A stretch of DNA of 64,000 bases from Pseudomonas sp. H9 (GTDB taxonomy: Bacteria > Pseudomonadota > Gammaproteobacteria > Pseudomonadales > Pseudomonadaceae). The stretch lies in NCBI RefSeq assembly GCF_004353925.1, contig NZ_SMOK01000047.1, forward strand, positions 248,001-312,000, read 5' to 3'. Within the stretch, counting starts at the first letter, position 1. Every line of letters begins with the position of its first letter. The notes below the pieces were generated by a model. That model had not been told where the DNA came from and made no database searches. It saw only the letters and a program-made list of their open reading frames with translations. The translations under genes and the position numbers were made by a program. Below, piece by piece: positions 7,696-16,521 of the stretch.

Positions 7696-9261
7696 TCAGC
7701 GGTTGAAACGTTCAGCCAGGCTGTACAGGTAGTCGGCCATGCGCTCCAGGTCCTGACTGATCTCAGCGCCCTGCTTGGCCTGCCCGGCACTGTGATCGCA
7801 CAACTGGGCAATGCGGGTGATCTGCTGATTGATATCTTCAGCCACATGACTTTGTTGCTCAGACGCCGTGGCCATTTGCTGACTCATGCCGGTGATGCGG
7901 CTGACCGCTTGAGTGATCCCCACCAAGGCCGACTGCACCGCCTCGACCCGTTGCACACTTTCCCGGGAAATCTGCTCACCTTTACTGGCTGTCGACACCG
8001 CCCGCTGCGCGCCATCGCGCAATGAGGCAATGATCTGATGGATTTCCTCGGTGGAGCTGCGGGTGCGCTGGGCCAGCGAGCGCACTTCGTCAGCCACTAC
8101 CGCAAAACCACGCCCCTGTTCACCGGCCCGCGCTGCTTCAATCGCCGCATTGAGGGCCAGCAGATTGGTCTGCTCGGCAATCGAGGTGATCACATCAACC
8201 ACGCTGCCGATCGATTGGGTCTGCTCAGCCAGGGCGTTGACCGCCTGGCCGATGTCATTGACCGCGTCGCTCATACTGCCCATGGCCCGCAAACTCTGCT
8301 GCGCCAGGTCACTGCCCTGCTGGGCCAACTGGTCAGCATCGGCAGCTGCGGTGGCGGTGTTCTGTACGTTGTGTGTCACTTCCTGAATCGTCGCCGCCAT
8401 CTGCGCGATGGCGGTGGCCGATTGGTCGGTTTCACTGCGCTGACGGTCAAGCATCTGCGCCTGGGCACCTGACAAATCCGAAGACTGTGCAGCTCGCGAC
8501 TTGACCCCGACGCCAGCGTCCACCAACCGCGTAAGGGCGGTTTGCAAGCGCGCCTCCTCACTGAGAATGGCCAGGTCGAGCTGCCCTTGCAGGCCACGGT
8601 TGTCACTGTAGGTCAGGGCCACAATTGGGCTGGTGAACGCTTTTGGATGCTCGGCCAGTGTGCGTTTGATAACGCGGTTCTGGCGTGACTCGATCAGGTA
8701 CCAGGCGCTGAACAGGCTGGTCATCAGCACCCCCAGGGCGGCGTACTGCGGCAACCACAAGTAACTGGCCGTCGACAGCAGACCCGCGCCGAGCAACGGC
8801 CAGCCATGCTCGATGACCTCCCCTACCCGCGCCGCCATAGGCACCGCCGACCGCCCCTTGCGCAAGCGTGCATACAGCGCCGTTGCGCGACGAATCTGAT
8901 CGCGGGTCGGCACTGAACGCACCGACTCGTAACCACTGACACGCCCGTTTTCGTAGATTGCGGTCACATAGGCGCTGACCCAATAGTAATCACCGTTCTT
9001 GGCCCGGTTCTTCACCACGCCCATCCAGGGTTTACCCTGCTTGATGGTTTCCCACATATGCCCGAACACTTCCGGGGGCATGTCCGGGTGACGCACCAGG
9101 TTATGCGGCTGGCCGAGCAACTCTTCGTAAGTGAAGCCACTGATGGCGACAAAAGCATCGTTGCAATAGGTTATGCGGCTGTTGAGGTCCGTGGTGGAAA
9201 TCAACCGTTGTTCGCTGGGGAAGGTTCTTTCGTGTTCAGTGACGGGTAAATTCATTCGCAT
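7696..9261 (-). CDS. aer: Aerotaxis receptor Aer (PAS-type methyl-accepting chemotaxis protein)
   Basis: 521 aa, as I recall for Pseudomonas Aer. A PAS domain near residues 10-110 (STTDLNSRITYCNDAF, HNLVRHPDMPP) would bind FAD and sense redox or oxygen. A hydrophobic segment near 155-190 anchors the protein. The C-terminal half is a cytoplasmic signalling domain with the hairpin tip containing EQTNLLALNAAIEAARAGEQ, which contacts CheA/CheW. The start at 9261 (MRMNLPVTEHERTFP) is chosen over the longer 9303 start because it matches the family N-terminus. It has its own terminator, so it is probably monocistronic. Confidence 0.88.
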   Translation of the reverse strand: MRMNLPVTEHERTFPSEQRLISTTDLNSRITYCNDAFVAISGFTYEELLGQPHNLVRHPDMPPEVFGHMWETIKQGKPWMGVVKNRAKNGDYYWVSAYVTAIYENGRVSGYESVRSVPTRDQIRRATALYARLRKGRSAVPMAARVGEVIEHGWPLLGAGLLSTASYLWLPQYAALGVLMTSLFSAWYLIESRQNRVIKRTLAEHPKAFTSPIVALTYSDNRGLQGQLDLAILSEEARLQTALTRLVDAGVGVKSRAAQSSDLSGAQAQMLDRQRSETDQSATAIAQMAATIQEVTHNVQNTATAAADADQLAQQGSDLAQQSLRAMGSMSDAVNDIGQAVNALAEQTQSIGSVVDVITSIAEQTNLLALNAAIEAARAGEQGRGFAVVADEVRSLAQRTRSSTEEIHQIIASLRDGAQRAVSTASKGEQISRESVQRVEAVQSALVGITQAVSRITGMSQQMATASEQQSHVAEDINQQITRIAQLCDHSAGQAKQGAEISQDLERMADYLYSLAERFNR

Positions 9262-9396
9262 AGGTGCGATACCTGCCGAAGGATGATGGGGAAATGACAT
9301 CAACGCAGTACAGGTTTAGCAGAGCAATTGCGGGAAAGTAGCCCGTTTACCGAAGAAATCTCCGGTTGTAACAGCATTTTTCAGGTGTCATTTCGG

Positions 9397-10290
9397 TCAA
9401 GCCGGTGTCAGCTGCGCCTTGAGCAAATCGCGGAAGGTCTGAATCAGAGGTTCACGGCTGCGGCCGCGGCGAATGATCATGGAAAACGGCGCCTGATAAC
9501 CGAACGTGGCAGGCGATAACACGCGCAAGTCGCCCTTGTCGGCCCAGGCCTGGGCATAGTGTTCAGGCAGGTAACCGATATAAGCCCCGGACAACACCAG
9601 AATCAGCTGCGCTTCCATACTCTCCACCGTCGCCGCGCTGTGCTTGAAGCCGTGCCGGGCCAGCTCAGCCTGGCTCCAGTAGCCCCGCCCGACCATGCGC
9701 TGCTGGGTAATCACCTGCTCGGGAATGCGCCGCTCGTGAAACAACGGGTGGCGATTACTGCAGTACAACCAGTGTTGCTCACGGTATAGCGGCTGATAGA
9801 CCAGCCCGCTCATGCGCGTCGAGAACGCGCCGATGGCCAGGTCCAGGCGGTTGTCTTGCACGCCCAGTTGCAACTCGTAGGGGCTGGAGACCGACAAGTG
9901 CAAGTGGACTGCCGGGTGCTCCTGACTGTAGGCACCAATCGCTTCGGCCAGTGGCAAGGCGCGGTCGCCTACCGTCGAGTCGATTACCCCCAAGTTCAGG
10001 GTGCCGCGCAATTCCCCCTTGAGCGCCGCCGCGTACTGCTCGAAGCCATCCATTTCGGCCAGCAAACGCAAAGTTTCCTGATGGAACAGCTCACCCTTGC
10101 TGGTGAGGCTGAAACCGCCGCGCCCGCGATGACACAGGACGATGCCCAGCGCCGCTTCCAACTGGCTCATGTAGGTACTGATGGCCGACGTGGACAGATT
10201 GAGTTCACGCTGAGCGTTGGCGAAACCTTGATGGCGCACGACGCTGACAAAGATGCGCAGAAGTTTCAGGTCAGGCAGTGCGGAGGCCAT
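9397..10290 (-). CDS. gbuR: LysR-family regulator, probable GbuR
   Basis: 297 aa. The N-terminal winged helix-turn-helix (residues 5-65, LKLLRIFVSVVRHQGFANAQ...STSAISTYMSQLE) is followed by a LysR substrate-binding domain. It is transcribed divergently from the ureohydrolase gene, the arrangement of gbuR-gbuA in P. aeruginosa (PA1422-PA1421 from memory), where GbuR activates gbuA in response to 4-guanidinobutyrate. A palindrome between the two genes is a likely operator. The name rests on synteny; the inducer is inferred. Confidence 0.75.
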   Translation of the reverse strand: MASALPDLKLLRIFVSVVRHQGFANAQRELNLSTSAISTYMSQLEAALGIVLCHRGRGGFSLTSKGELFHQETLRLLAEMDGFEQYAAALKGELRGTLNLGVIDSTVGDRALPLAEAIGAYSQEHPAVHLHLSVSSPYELQLGVQDNRLDLAIGAFSTRMSGLVYQPLYREQHWLYCSNRHPLFHERRIPEQVITQQRMVGRGYWSQAELARHGFKHSAATVESMEAQLILVLSGAYIGYLPEHYAQAWADKGDLRVLSPATFGYQAPFSMIIRRGRSREPLIQTFRDLLKAQLTPA

Positions 10291-10346
10291 GGTTTACGGG
10301 GTCCGGAAAGGCGGCAGGTGGGCAAAGTCTAACCAGATCCCACGCA

Positions 10347-10370
10347 TTAGTTTAGAAAAATCTGAACTAA
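10347..10370. promoter_or_regulatory. Probable GbuR operator palindrome
   Basis: TTAGTTTAGA-AAAA-TCTGAACTAA: 10-bp arms with one mismatch around a 4-bp centre, containing T-N11-A spacings typical of LysR sites. It lies 57 bp upstream of the LysR start and about 145 bp upstream of gbuA. Confidence 0.55.
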
Positions 10371-10514
10371 GTATTTGCCTGTAGCGATTCTTTTTACCCA
10401 CTACCTTTTGCAGACTCTGCCGCAATGCACCTGCTTGCCAGCATTCAGGGGTTGTTTCAGCCCCCGCAAGACAGGTTCCAACAACTAGAACAATCGAATC
10501 GATGAGGCCCGACC

Positions 10515-11465
10515 GTGGACAAGATTCTTCACCAACCACTGGGCGGCAACGAAATGCCGCGCTTCGGCGGCATCGCCACCATGCTCCGTCTCCCTCACCT
10601 GCCAAGCGCCGAAGGCCTGGATGCTGCCTTCATCGGCATTCCTCTGGATATCGGTACTTCGCTGCGCTCCGGCACCCGTTTCGGGCCACGGCAGATCCGC
10701 GCCGAGTCGGTGATGATCCGCCCATACAACATGGCCACTGGTGCTGCGCCGTTCGATTCGCTGTCGGTAGCCGATATCGGTGATGTTGCGATCAACACCT
10801 TCAACCTGCTTGAAGCAGTGCGCATCATCGAAGAAGCCTACGACGAAATCCTTGAGCACAACGTCATCCCCATGACCATGGGCGGCGACCACACCATCAC
10901 CCTGCCGATTCTGCGCGCGCTGCACAAAAAGCACGGCAAGATCGGTCTGGTGCACATTGATGCCCATGCCGACGTCAACGATCACATGTTCGGCGAGAAA
11001 ATCGCCCACGGCACCACCTTCCGCCGCGCCGTGGAAGAAGGCCTGCTGGACTGCGACCGCGTGGTACAGATCGGCCTGCGCGCCCAGGGCTACACCGCTG
11101 AAGACTTCAACTGGAGCCGCAAGCAGGGCTTCCGCGTGGTTCAGGCCGAAGAATGCTGGCACAAGTCGCTGGAGCCGCTGATGGCTGAAGTGCGCGAGAA
11201 AGTCGGTGGCGGCCCGGTTTACCTGAGTTTCGACATCGACGGCATCGACCCGGCCTGGGCCCCAGGCACCGGCACCCCGGAAATCGGTGGCCTGACCACC
11301 ATCCAGGGCATGGAAATCATCCGTGGCTGCCAAGGGCTGGACCTGATCGGCTGCGATCTGGTGGAAGTCTCGCCACCTTACGACACCACCGGCAACACCT
11401 CGTTGCTCGGTGCCAACCTGCTCTACGAAATGCTCTGTGTCTTGCCGGGTGTGGCTCACCGCTGA
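10515..11465 (+). CDS. gbuA: Guanidinobutyrase / agmatinase-family ureohydrolase
   Basis: 316 aa. It belongs to the arginase/agmatinase family of Mn2+-dependent ureohydrolases. Visible metal-ligand motifs are GGDHT (about 121), HIDAHADV (about 145) and SFDIDGIDP (about 238). The N-terminus HQPLGGNEMPRFGG and the conserved middle match what I remember of P. aeruginosa GbuA, which converts 4-guanidinobutyrate to 4-aminobutyrate and urea; agmatinase activity is the alternative. The start is GTG (10515) preceded by AGG 8 nt upstream. It is divergent from gbuR and followed by a symporter that may import the substrate. Confidence 0.85.
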   Translation: MDKILHQPLGGNEMPRFGGIATMLRLPHLPSAEGLDAAFIGIPLDIGTSLRSGTRFGPRQIRAESVMIRPYNMATGAAPFDSLSVADIGDVAINTFNLLEAVRIIEEAYDEILEHNVIPMTMGGDHTITLPILRALHKKHGKIGLVHIDAHADVNDHMFGEKIAHGTTFRRAVEEGLLDCDRVVQIGLRAQGYTAEDFNWSRKQGFRVVQAEECWHKSLEPLMAEVREKVGGGPVYLSFDIDGIDPAWAPGTGTPEIGGLTTIQGMEIIRGCQGLDLIGCDLVEVSPPYDTTGNTSLLGANLLYEMLCVLPGVAHR

Positions 11466-11501
11466 CCGACAAGCACCAGGAGCTACAACGAGGCAGGAGC
11501 C

Positions 11502-11537
11502 ATGATCGCCGGTGCGTCCACGCAGCCGGCGAAGTAG
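11502..11537 (+). CDS. Possible 11-codon leader ORF before the symporter gene
   Basis: An ATG preceded by GGCAGGAGCC opens an 11-codon frame (MIAGASTQPAK) ending in TAG. A GGCGCC-N10-GGCGCC hairpin follows at about 11547-11569, before the symporter start. The ribosome site is good but the frame is so short that it may be chance; a leader role is only a possibility. Confidence 0.2.
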   Translation: MIAGASTQPAK

Positions 11538-11609
11538 ACGAATGACCGGCGCCCGGCTTGCCTGGCGCCAGGATCGCTCTCACCATAATAAAGATAATCG
11601 GAGACACCC

Positions 11610-12989
11610 ATGGCCTTAGACTTATTCGTTGTCTTGATCTACGCGGCCGGCATGCTCGGGCTGGGCTGGTACGGCATGCGTAAAGCAAAAACCCACGAAG
11701 ACTACCTGGTAGCCGGACGTAACCTCGGCCCTAGCCTGTACATGGGCACCATGGCCGCGACCGTCCTCGGCGGTGCCTCGACTGTTGGTACGGTAAAACT
11801 GGGTTACGTACACGGTATTTCCGGTTTCTGGCTGTGCGCGGCCCTGGGCCTGGGCATCATTGCCCTGAACCTGTTCCTGGCCAAACCTCTGCTGCGCCTG
11901 AAAATCTTCACCGTAACCCAAGTGCTGGAACAGCGTTACAACCCGATGGCTCGTCAGGCCAGTGCGGTGATCATGTTGGCCTATGCGCTGATGATTGCCG
12001 TGACCTCGACCCTGGCGATCGGTACCGTACTGCAAGTGCTGTTCGACATGCAGTTCTGGGCCGCCATCCTGCTCGGCGGTGGCGTGGTCGTGGTGTACTC
12101 GACCATCGGCGGTATGTGGTCGCTGACCCTGACCGACATCGTGCAGTTCGTGATCAAGACTGTCGGCCTGATGTTCGTGCTGCTGCCAATCTGCCTGTAC
12201 CGCGTAGGTGGTTGGGACGAACTGGTCGCCAAGCTGCCAAGCGCAAGCTTCAGCCTGACCACCATCGGCTGGGACACCATCATCACCTACTTCCTGATCT
12301 ACTTCTTCGGCATCCTGATCGGCCAGGATATCTGGCAGCGCGTGTTCACCGCGCGTGACGAGAAAGTCGCCAAGCGTGCCGGTACCGTTGCGGGTGTCTA
12401 CTGCGTGGTCTATGGCCTGGTGTGTGCGCTGATCGGTATGACCGCCCACGTGCTGCTGCCAGACCTTGCCAACGCCAACAACGCCTTTGCTGCGATTGTT
12501 AAATCCGCCCTGCCGGATGGTATCCGTGGCCTGGTAATCGCCGCTGCGCTGGCTGCGATGATGTCCACCGCCAGTGCCGGCTTGCTGGCCGCGTCCACGG
12601 TGCTGACCGAAGACCTGCTGCCTAAACTGCGCGGCGGCAAGCAATCGAGCCTGGCGATCAACCGCCTGTTCACTCTGCTCACCGGTATCACCGTGCTGGG
12701 TATTGCTCTGGTAGTTGAAGACGTGATCAGCGCCTTGACCCTGGCCTACAACCTGTTGGTTGGCGGCATGCTGGTACCACTGATCGGTGCGATCTTCTGG
12801 AAACGGGCGACCACCGCTGCGGCAATCACCAGCATGGCGCTGGGCTTTATCACCGCCCTGGCGTTCATGATCAAAGATGGTATGGATGCCAACACCCCGA
12901 TCTACTACAGCCTGGCGATCGCGCTGGTCAGCTTCGTGGTAGTGAGTGTGATGTCTCGCCGTCCGGCGGGTGCGGTAAACCTGGCCTGA
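11610..12989 (+). CDS. Sodium:solute symporter (SSS family), probable guanidino compound uptake
   Basis: 459 aa with about 13 hydrophobic segments from residue 5 to 455. SSS signatures include an N-terminal segment with YGMRKAKTHEDYLVAGRN and a GIIALNLFLAKPLLRLK segment. Such transporters couple Na+ to uptake of amino acids, polyamines or similar solutes. It follows gbuA at 144 bp and so probably imports 4-guanidinobutyrate or a related compound; that substrate is inferred from context. GGAGACACCC precedes the ATG. A strong stem-loop follows the stop codon. Confidence 0.85.
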   Translation: MALDLFVVLIYAAGMLGLGWYGMRKAKTHEDYLVAGRNLGPSLYMGTMAATVLGGASTVGTVKLGYVHGISGFWLCAALGLGIIALNLFLAKPLLRLKIFTVTQVLEQRYNPMARQASAVIMLAYALMIAVTSTLAIGTVLQVLFDMQFWAAILLGGGVVVVYSTIGGMWSLTLTDIVQFVIKTVGLMFVLLPICLYRVGGWDELVAKLPSASFSLTTIGWDTIITYFLIYFFGILIGQDIWQRVFTARDEKVAKRAGTVAGVYCVVYGLVCALIGMTAHVLLPDLANANNAFAAIVKSALPDGIRGLVIAAALAAMMSTASAGLLAASTVLTEDLLPKLRGGKQSSLAINRLFTLLTGITVLGIALVVEDVISALTLAYNLLVGGMLVPLIGAIFWKRATTAAAITSMALGFITALAFMIKDGMDANTPIYYSLAIALVSFVVVSVMSRRPAGAVNLA

Positions 12990-13001
12990 CTGGCCAACGG
13001 T

Positions 13002-13030
13002 GGCCGTCGCATCAATCTGATGCGGCGGCC
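13002..13030. terminator. Strong stem-loop between convergent genes
   Basis: GGCCGTCGCATCA-atc-TGATGCGGCGGCC forms a 13-bp stem with one mismatch. It lies just after the symporter stop and just after the PA1414-like stop, so it could end both transcripts, but neither side has a clear T tract. Confidence 0.45.
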
Positions 13031-13042
13031 CAAGCCTGGCGC

Positions 13043-13174
13043 CTAGCGACGTGGACGTGGCTGGCGCTTGCGCTGCTCCTCATCTGTAGGGATCGGCACC
13101 GGCTGCAGTGGCGGTGGAATCAAGCCCAGAGCCGCAGCCAGGTCATGAAGCCAGTTGAACAGATTATTTCTCAT
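13043..13174 (-). CDS. PA1414-like 43-aa microprotein
   Basis: A 43-codon frame starting at ATG 13174 with an excellent Shine-Dalgarno (GAGGGGGA, 4 nt before the ATG). The product starts MRNNLFNWLHDLAAALGLIP and ends in a Pro-rich then Arg-rich tail (QRKRQPRPRR): an amphipathic helix plus basic tail. It matches what I remember of the PA1414-like family, which in P. aeruginosa is encoded beside the gbu region and downstream of the Anr-dependent sRNA SicX. An Anr-type box upstream supports the assignment. Function unknown. Confidence 0.75.
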   Translation of the reverse strand: MRNNLFNWLHDLAAALGLIPPPLQPVPIPTDEEQRKRQPRPRR

Positions 13175-13287
13175 AAATCCCCCTCACGGGTCAGCCTGCA
13201 CGGCATTTCAGTCCTGCGATGCTTCATACAGATCATAGTCCTATGTCGTACGTTACGCATGCTCTAGGACTACAAGTTGGGATGAAG
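13175..13287 (-). ncRNA. Possible SicX/PaiI-like leader or sRNA upstream of the PA1414-like gene
   Basis: The segment between the Anr-type box and the microprotein start would form a leader of about 80 nt if transcription begins about 41 nt after the box centre (near 13253). In P. aeruginosa an Anr-controlled sRNA lies in this position. I see no decisive sequence signature, so this is inference from position and the box. Confidence 0.3.
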
Positions 13288-13301
13288 TTGACCTTAATCA
13301 A
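13288..13301 (-). promoter_or_regulatory. Anr/FNR box
   Basis: Minus-strand TTGATTAAGGTCAA differs by one base from TTGAT-N4-ATCAA. It is placed so that a class II promoter would transcribe toward the PA1414-like gene. It overlaps the last codons of the adjacent LysR gene. Confidence 0.6.
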
Positions 13302-14191
13302 GCGTTGACCGCCAGTTCAGCCGACGCTGCAACTGTTTCCCCTTGTTGCAAGTCGATCCAGGCACTCAAATTCGCCCCGCACATGCCTTTGCGCCACATC
13401 AACCAGGTGGTGGCCAAATCAAAAGGCTTTTGCAAACGATGCGCCGCTACACGCTCACGTCCCGGCAAGCTGTCGAGCATCGACTGCGCCATCAGCGCCA
13501 CCCCCGATCCGGCAATGACACAGGCCAGCATGCTGGGGTAAGACTCGATTTCCATGACTCGCCCCATCACCGCATGATCATGGGCATACCAGGCTTCCAG
13601 GCGCATGCGGTACGAGCAGCCCTGGCGAAAAGTAAATACCGCACGCCCGGCCACATCCAGGGCGCTGCGTACCGGCTTGTGCCCGGGCTCGGTAATCAGC
13701 ACCAGGGTTTCATCGCATAGCGGCACGCCATCCAGCCCGGCCAGGGCCAACGGGCCATCCACCAGTGCAGCATCCAGGCGACCACTGAGCAGGCCTTCAA
13801 GCAGTTCACCGCTGGGTGCCGCCTGAACCTGCAGGTTCACCGCCGGATACGCCTGGTGATAACGCGCCAGCAGCGCCGGCAGATGAATGGCAGCCGTGCT
13901 GTACATGGTGCCGAGTGCGAAATCTCCCGCCGGTTGCCCGCCCTGCACAGCGGCGAAGGCTTCATCACGCAGCGCCAGCATGCGCCCGGCGTAATCGAGC
14001 AACACCTTGCCCGCTGGCGACAGCTGCAAGCGTTGCCGCTCGCGGCGAAACAACTCCACACCCAGCTGCTCTTCGAGCTGGCGCAGGCGCGTAGACAGGT
14101 TCGAGGGTACCCGGTGCAAGCGCTCGGCGGCACGGGTGATCGAGCCCTCCTCGGCGACCGCCTGAAAAATACGCAGTTGGCTGAGCTCCAC
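13298..14191 (-). CDS. LysR-family transcriptional regulator
   Basis: 297 aa from a GTG start at 14191 (VELSQLRIFQAVAEEGSITR). An ATG 33 nt upstream is possible, but GGAGA lies 8 nt before the GTG and this start aligns the helix-turn-helix with the family. HTH at about residues 15-50, then a substrate-binding domain. It is divergent from a YbfB/YjiJ-type MFS exporter, which it probably controls (106-bp shared upstream region). The effector is unknown. Confidence 0.82.
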   Translation of the reverse strand: MELSQLRIFQAVAEEGSITRAAERLHRVPSNLSTRLRQLEEQLGVELFRRERQRLQLSPAGKVLLDYAGRMLALRDEAFAAVQGGQPAGDFALGTMYSTAAIHLPALLARYHQAYPAVNLQVQAAPSGELLEGLLSGRLDAALVDGPLALAGLDGVPLCDETLVLITEPGHKPVRSALDVAGRAVFTFRQGCSYRMRLEAWYAHDHAVMGRVMEIESYPSMLACVIAGSGVALMAQSMLDSLPGRERVAAHRLQKPFDLATTWLMWRKGMCGANLSAWIDLQQGETVAASAELAVNA

Positions 14192-14296
14192 GGGATATTC
14201 TCCAGAACAGAACAAGTTGATCATGATTATTCAATTTTACTGAAAGTCAAACCCTCTTAGCCTGACGCTCATCGCCCTCGCCTCAGGAACAGTGTC

Positions 14297-15478
14297 ATGT
14301 CCCCGCTCATACAATTGCTCGCCAGCGCCATCGCCCTGATGATGGCCATGGGGATCGGGCGTTTCGCCCTCACCCCACAACTGCCACAGCTGATCAGCGA
14401 AGGTCAGGTCACTCTGACTGCCGCCGGCCTGATCGCTGCCGCGAACTACTTGGGTTACTTCCTCGGCGCCCTGGACGCCATGCTCGCGCGCCGCCCCGGT
14501 CAGGTCCGCGCGCGCCTGTACGGGGGCTTGTGGCTGTGCGTGCTGCTGACGCTGGCCTCGTGCTGGGCCAACGGTTTCTACAGCCACCTGGCCTTGCGCT
14601 TCGGTACCGGGATCGCCAGCGCCTGGGTGCTGGTGATGCTCACCAGCCTCAGTCAGCAAGTGGCCGCGACGCACAACCGCACACGGCTCGGCGCGATGGT
14701 GTTCGCAGGTCCCGGACTGGGGATCATGCTCACCGGCCTGCTGGCACTGTTCTCTAACCTGCACGGCCTGGGCTCTGCGCCACTGTGGTTGATTTATGCC
14801 GCTACGGCCCTGCTCATGCTGCTGGTAGTACTGCCCTTTCTGCCACGTGTACAGGCCACAACACCTGGGGCCAGCCCTGCTATCGCGCACGGGCCGACTC
14901 CGGGGATCGCACGCCTGGGGCTGGTCTATGCGTTGTACGGCATCGGCTACATCATCCCGGCCACCTTCATGTCACAAATGGCCAACGCACGCTTTCAGGG
15001 TCAGTGGCTGGCCGACCTGTTCTGGCCCGCGTTCGGGCTGGCCGCGGCAGTGGGTGTGGTCGTCGTCAGTGTGCGCCGCGCACGCTGGGGCACTACCTCA
15101 CGCTGGTTGATGGCGACATTGTGGTTGCAGGCTGCTGGGGTGTTCGCCTGCCTGCTCGGCAATGGCCCGGGCTTGGCCTTGGGTGTGCTGTTGTGCGGAA
15201 CGCCGTTTCTGGCCTGCATGCAACTGGTGATGCAGCGTTCACGTGAACTGGCGCCCCACGTCCATCAGCGCAACACCGGGTTGCTGACCGCCTGCTTTGC
15301 CTTGGGCCAGCTCAGTGGCCCGTTGCTGGCCGCGTTGAGCAACCAATTCGCCGCAAGCCTGCAACCAGCGTTGATCATCGCCGGCAGCGGCCAGCTCTTG
15401 GCCGGTGCACTGCTGTGGCGCGCACAACCTAGCCGAGCAGCTTGCGCAAGTGTCGGCGCACCCACTGTTCAGCACTGA
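14297..15478 (+). CDS. MFS transporter, YbfB/YjiJ type
   Basis: 393 aa with about 12 membrane segments. The N-terminus (MMAMGIGRFALTPQLPQL) is characteristic of the YbfB/YjiJ group of major facilitator proteins, putative exporters of unknown substrate. It is divergent from a LysR gene. Its last 50 nt overlap the end of the convergent EamA gene. Confidence 0.82.
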   Translation: MSPLIQLLASAIALMMAMGIGRFALTPQLPQLISEGQVTLTAAGLIAAANYLGYFLGALDAMLARRPGQVRARLYGGLWLCVLLTLASCWANGFYSHLALRFGTGIASAWVLVMLTSLSQQVAATHNRTRLGAMVFAGPGLGIMLTGLLALFSNLHGLGSAPLWLIYAATALLMLLVVLPFLPRVQATTPGASPAIAHGPTPGIARLGLVYALYGIGYIIPATFMSQMANARFQGQWLADLFWPAFGLAAAVGVVVVSVRRARWGTTSRWLMATLWLQAAGVFACLLGNGPGLALGVLLCGTPFLACMQLVMQRSRELAPHVHQRNTGLLTACFALGQLSGPLLAALSNQFAASLQPALIIAGSGQLLAGALLWRAQPSRAACASVGAPTVQH

Positions 15479-16355
15479 CCAGGGTAACCCCGAGCAAGAC
15501 CATTACCGCGCCAAGCACAAAGTTCAGGCTCAGCGGCTCGTCCAGCAGCAATACGCCAAACGTCACCCCGAACAACGGGGTGATGAAGGAGAACACCGCC
15601 AGGTTCGACGCCAGGTAGCGGCGCAACAGCCAGAACCAGGTCAGGTAGCTGAAGAACGACACAATCAGGCCCTGGAACAACAGGCTGCCAATCGACAGCG
15701 TCGTGAAGTGCACCTGAGTGACCTGGCCACTGAGCGCGGCAATCAGCAACAGCCCGACAAAGCCCACTGCCAGTTGATAGAACAGCGTCAGGGTTGCCGG
15801 TGCTTCCGACAGCCGCGAACCGCGCACTACCACGGTAGTTGCGCCCCACGCCAAGCCAGCCAGTACCCCAAAGGCATCACCCAGCAACATACGGCCGTCC
15901 ATGTCGGACCATGACACACCACCGGCGAAAGCGTAGGCGATACCTGCAAAAGCCAGGACAATGCCCAGCCACTGCAACGGCCGCAGGCGTTCGCTGGGCA
16001 ACAGCAAGTGCAGGCCCAAGGCGGTGAATACCGGGGCGGTGTAAAGGAATACCGACATGTGCGCCGCGGAAGTCAGCTTCAAGCCTTCAGCGATGAACAG
16101 AAACTCCAGGCCGAACAACGCACCGGCCAACAGGCCGCCGCGCCAGGTGTGGGCAACCTGCTCCCAGCCGCCGCGAAAGCAGATCAGTAAGCCCACCAGC
16201 ACTGCCGCCATGCCGGAGCGCAAGGCCTGCTGCATCACCGGTGCGATATCCGGCGCAGCGAGCTTGATCATCACCTGCTGAATGCCCCAGATCAGGCACA
16301 GCACCACCATCACTTGCAGGGCAAAGGCATCGGTATTGCGGCGGGTAGTGCTCAT
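15429..16355 (-). CDS. EamA/DMT-family transporter
   Basis: 308 aa from ATG 16355 (MSTTRRNTDAFALQ); a GTG three codons upstream is also possible. Ten hydrophobic segments in two EamA repeats fit a drug/metabolite exporter of the RhaT/YdcZ type. It contains a LLLDEPLSLNFVLGAVMVL motif before the last helix, common in EamA proteins. The end overlaps the convergent MFS gene by 50 nt. Substrate unknown; amino-acid or metabolite efflux is typical. Confidence 0.82.
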   Translation of the reverse strand: MSTTRRNTDAFALQVMVVLCLIWGIQQVMIKLAAPDIAPVMQQALRSGMAAVLVGLLICFRGGWEQVAHTWRGGLLAGALFGLEFLFIAEGLKLTSAAHMSVFLYTAPVFTALGLHLLLPSERLRPLQWLGIVLAFAGIAYAFAGGVSWSDMDGRMLLGDAFGVLAGLAWGATTVVVRGSRLSEAPATLTLFYQLAVGFVGLLLIAALSGQVTQVHFTTLSIGSLLFQGLIVSFFSYLTWFWLLRRYLASNLAVFSFITPLFGVTFGVLLLDEPLSLNFVLGAVMVLLGVTLVSAEQWVRRHLRKLLG

Positions 16356-16521
16356 TGCCAGCACCCGCGAATGGCTAACAGCATGGAAAAATCTCGACAG
16401 TTTGGATCCAGCGCCAATTATCGGGGGCGGCAGCGCTGGATTGCCAGTCTTTGTGAACCGAGCTGAACTTTGCCTGCCGCCCGGGCATCAACCGCAACAC
16501 ACCGTTAGCGGAGCACCGCCG

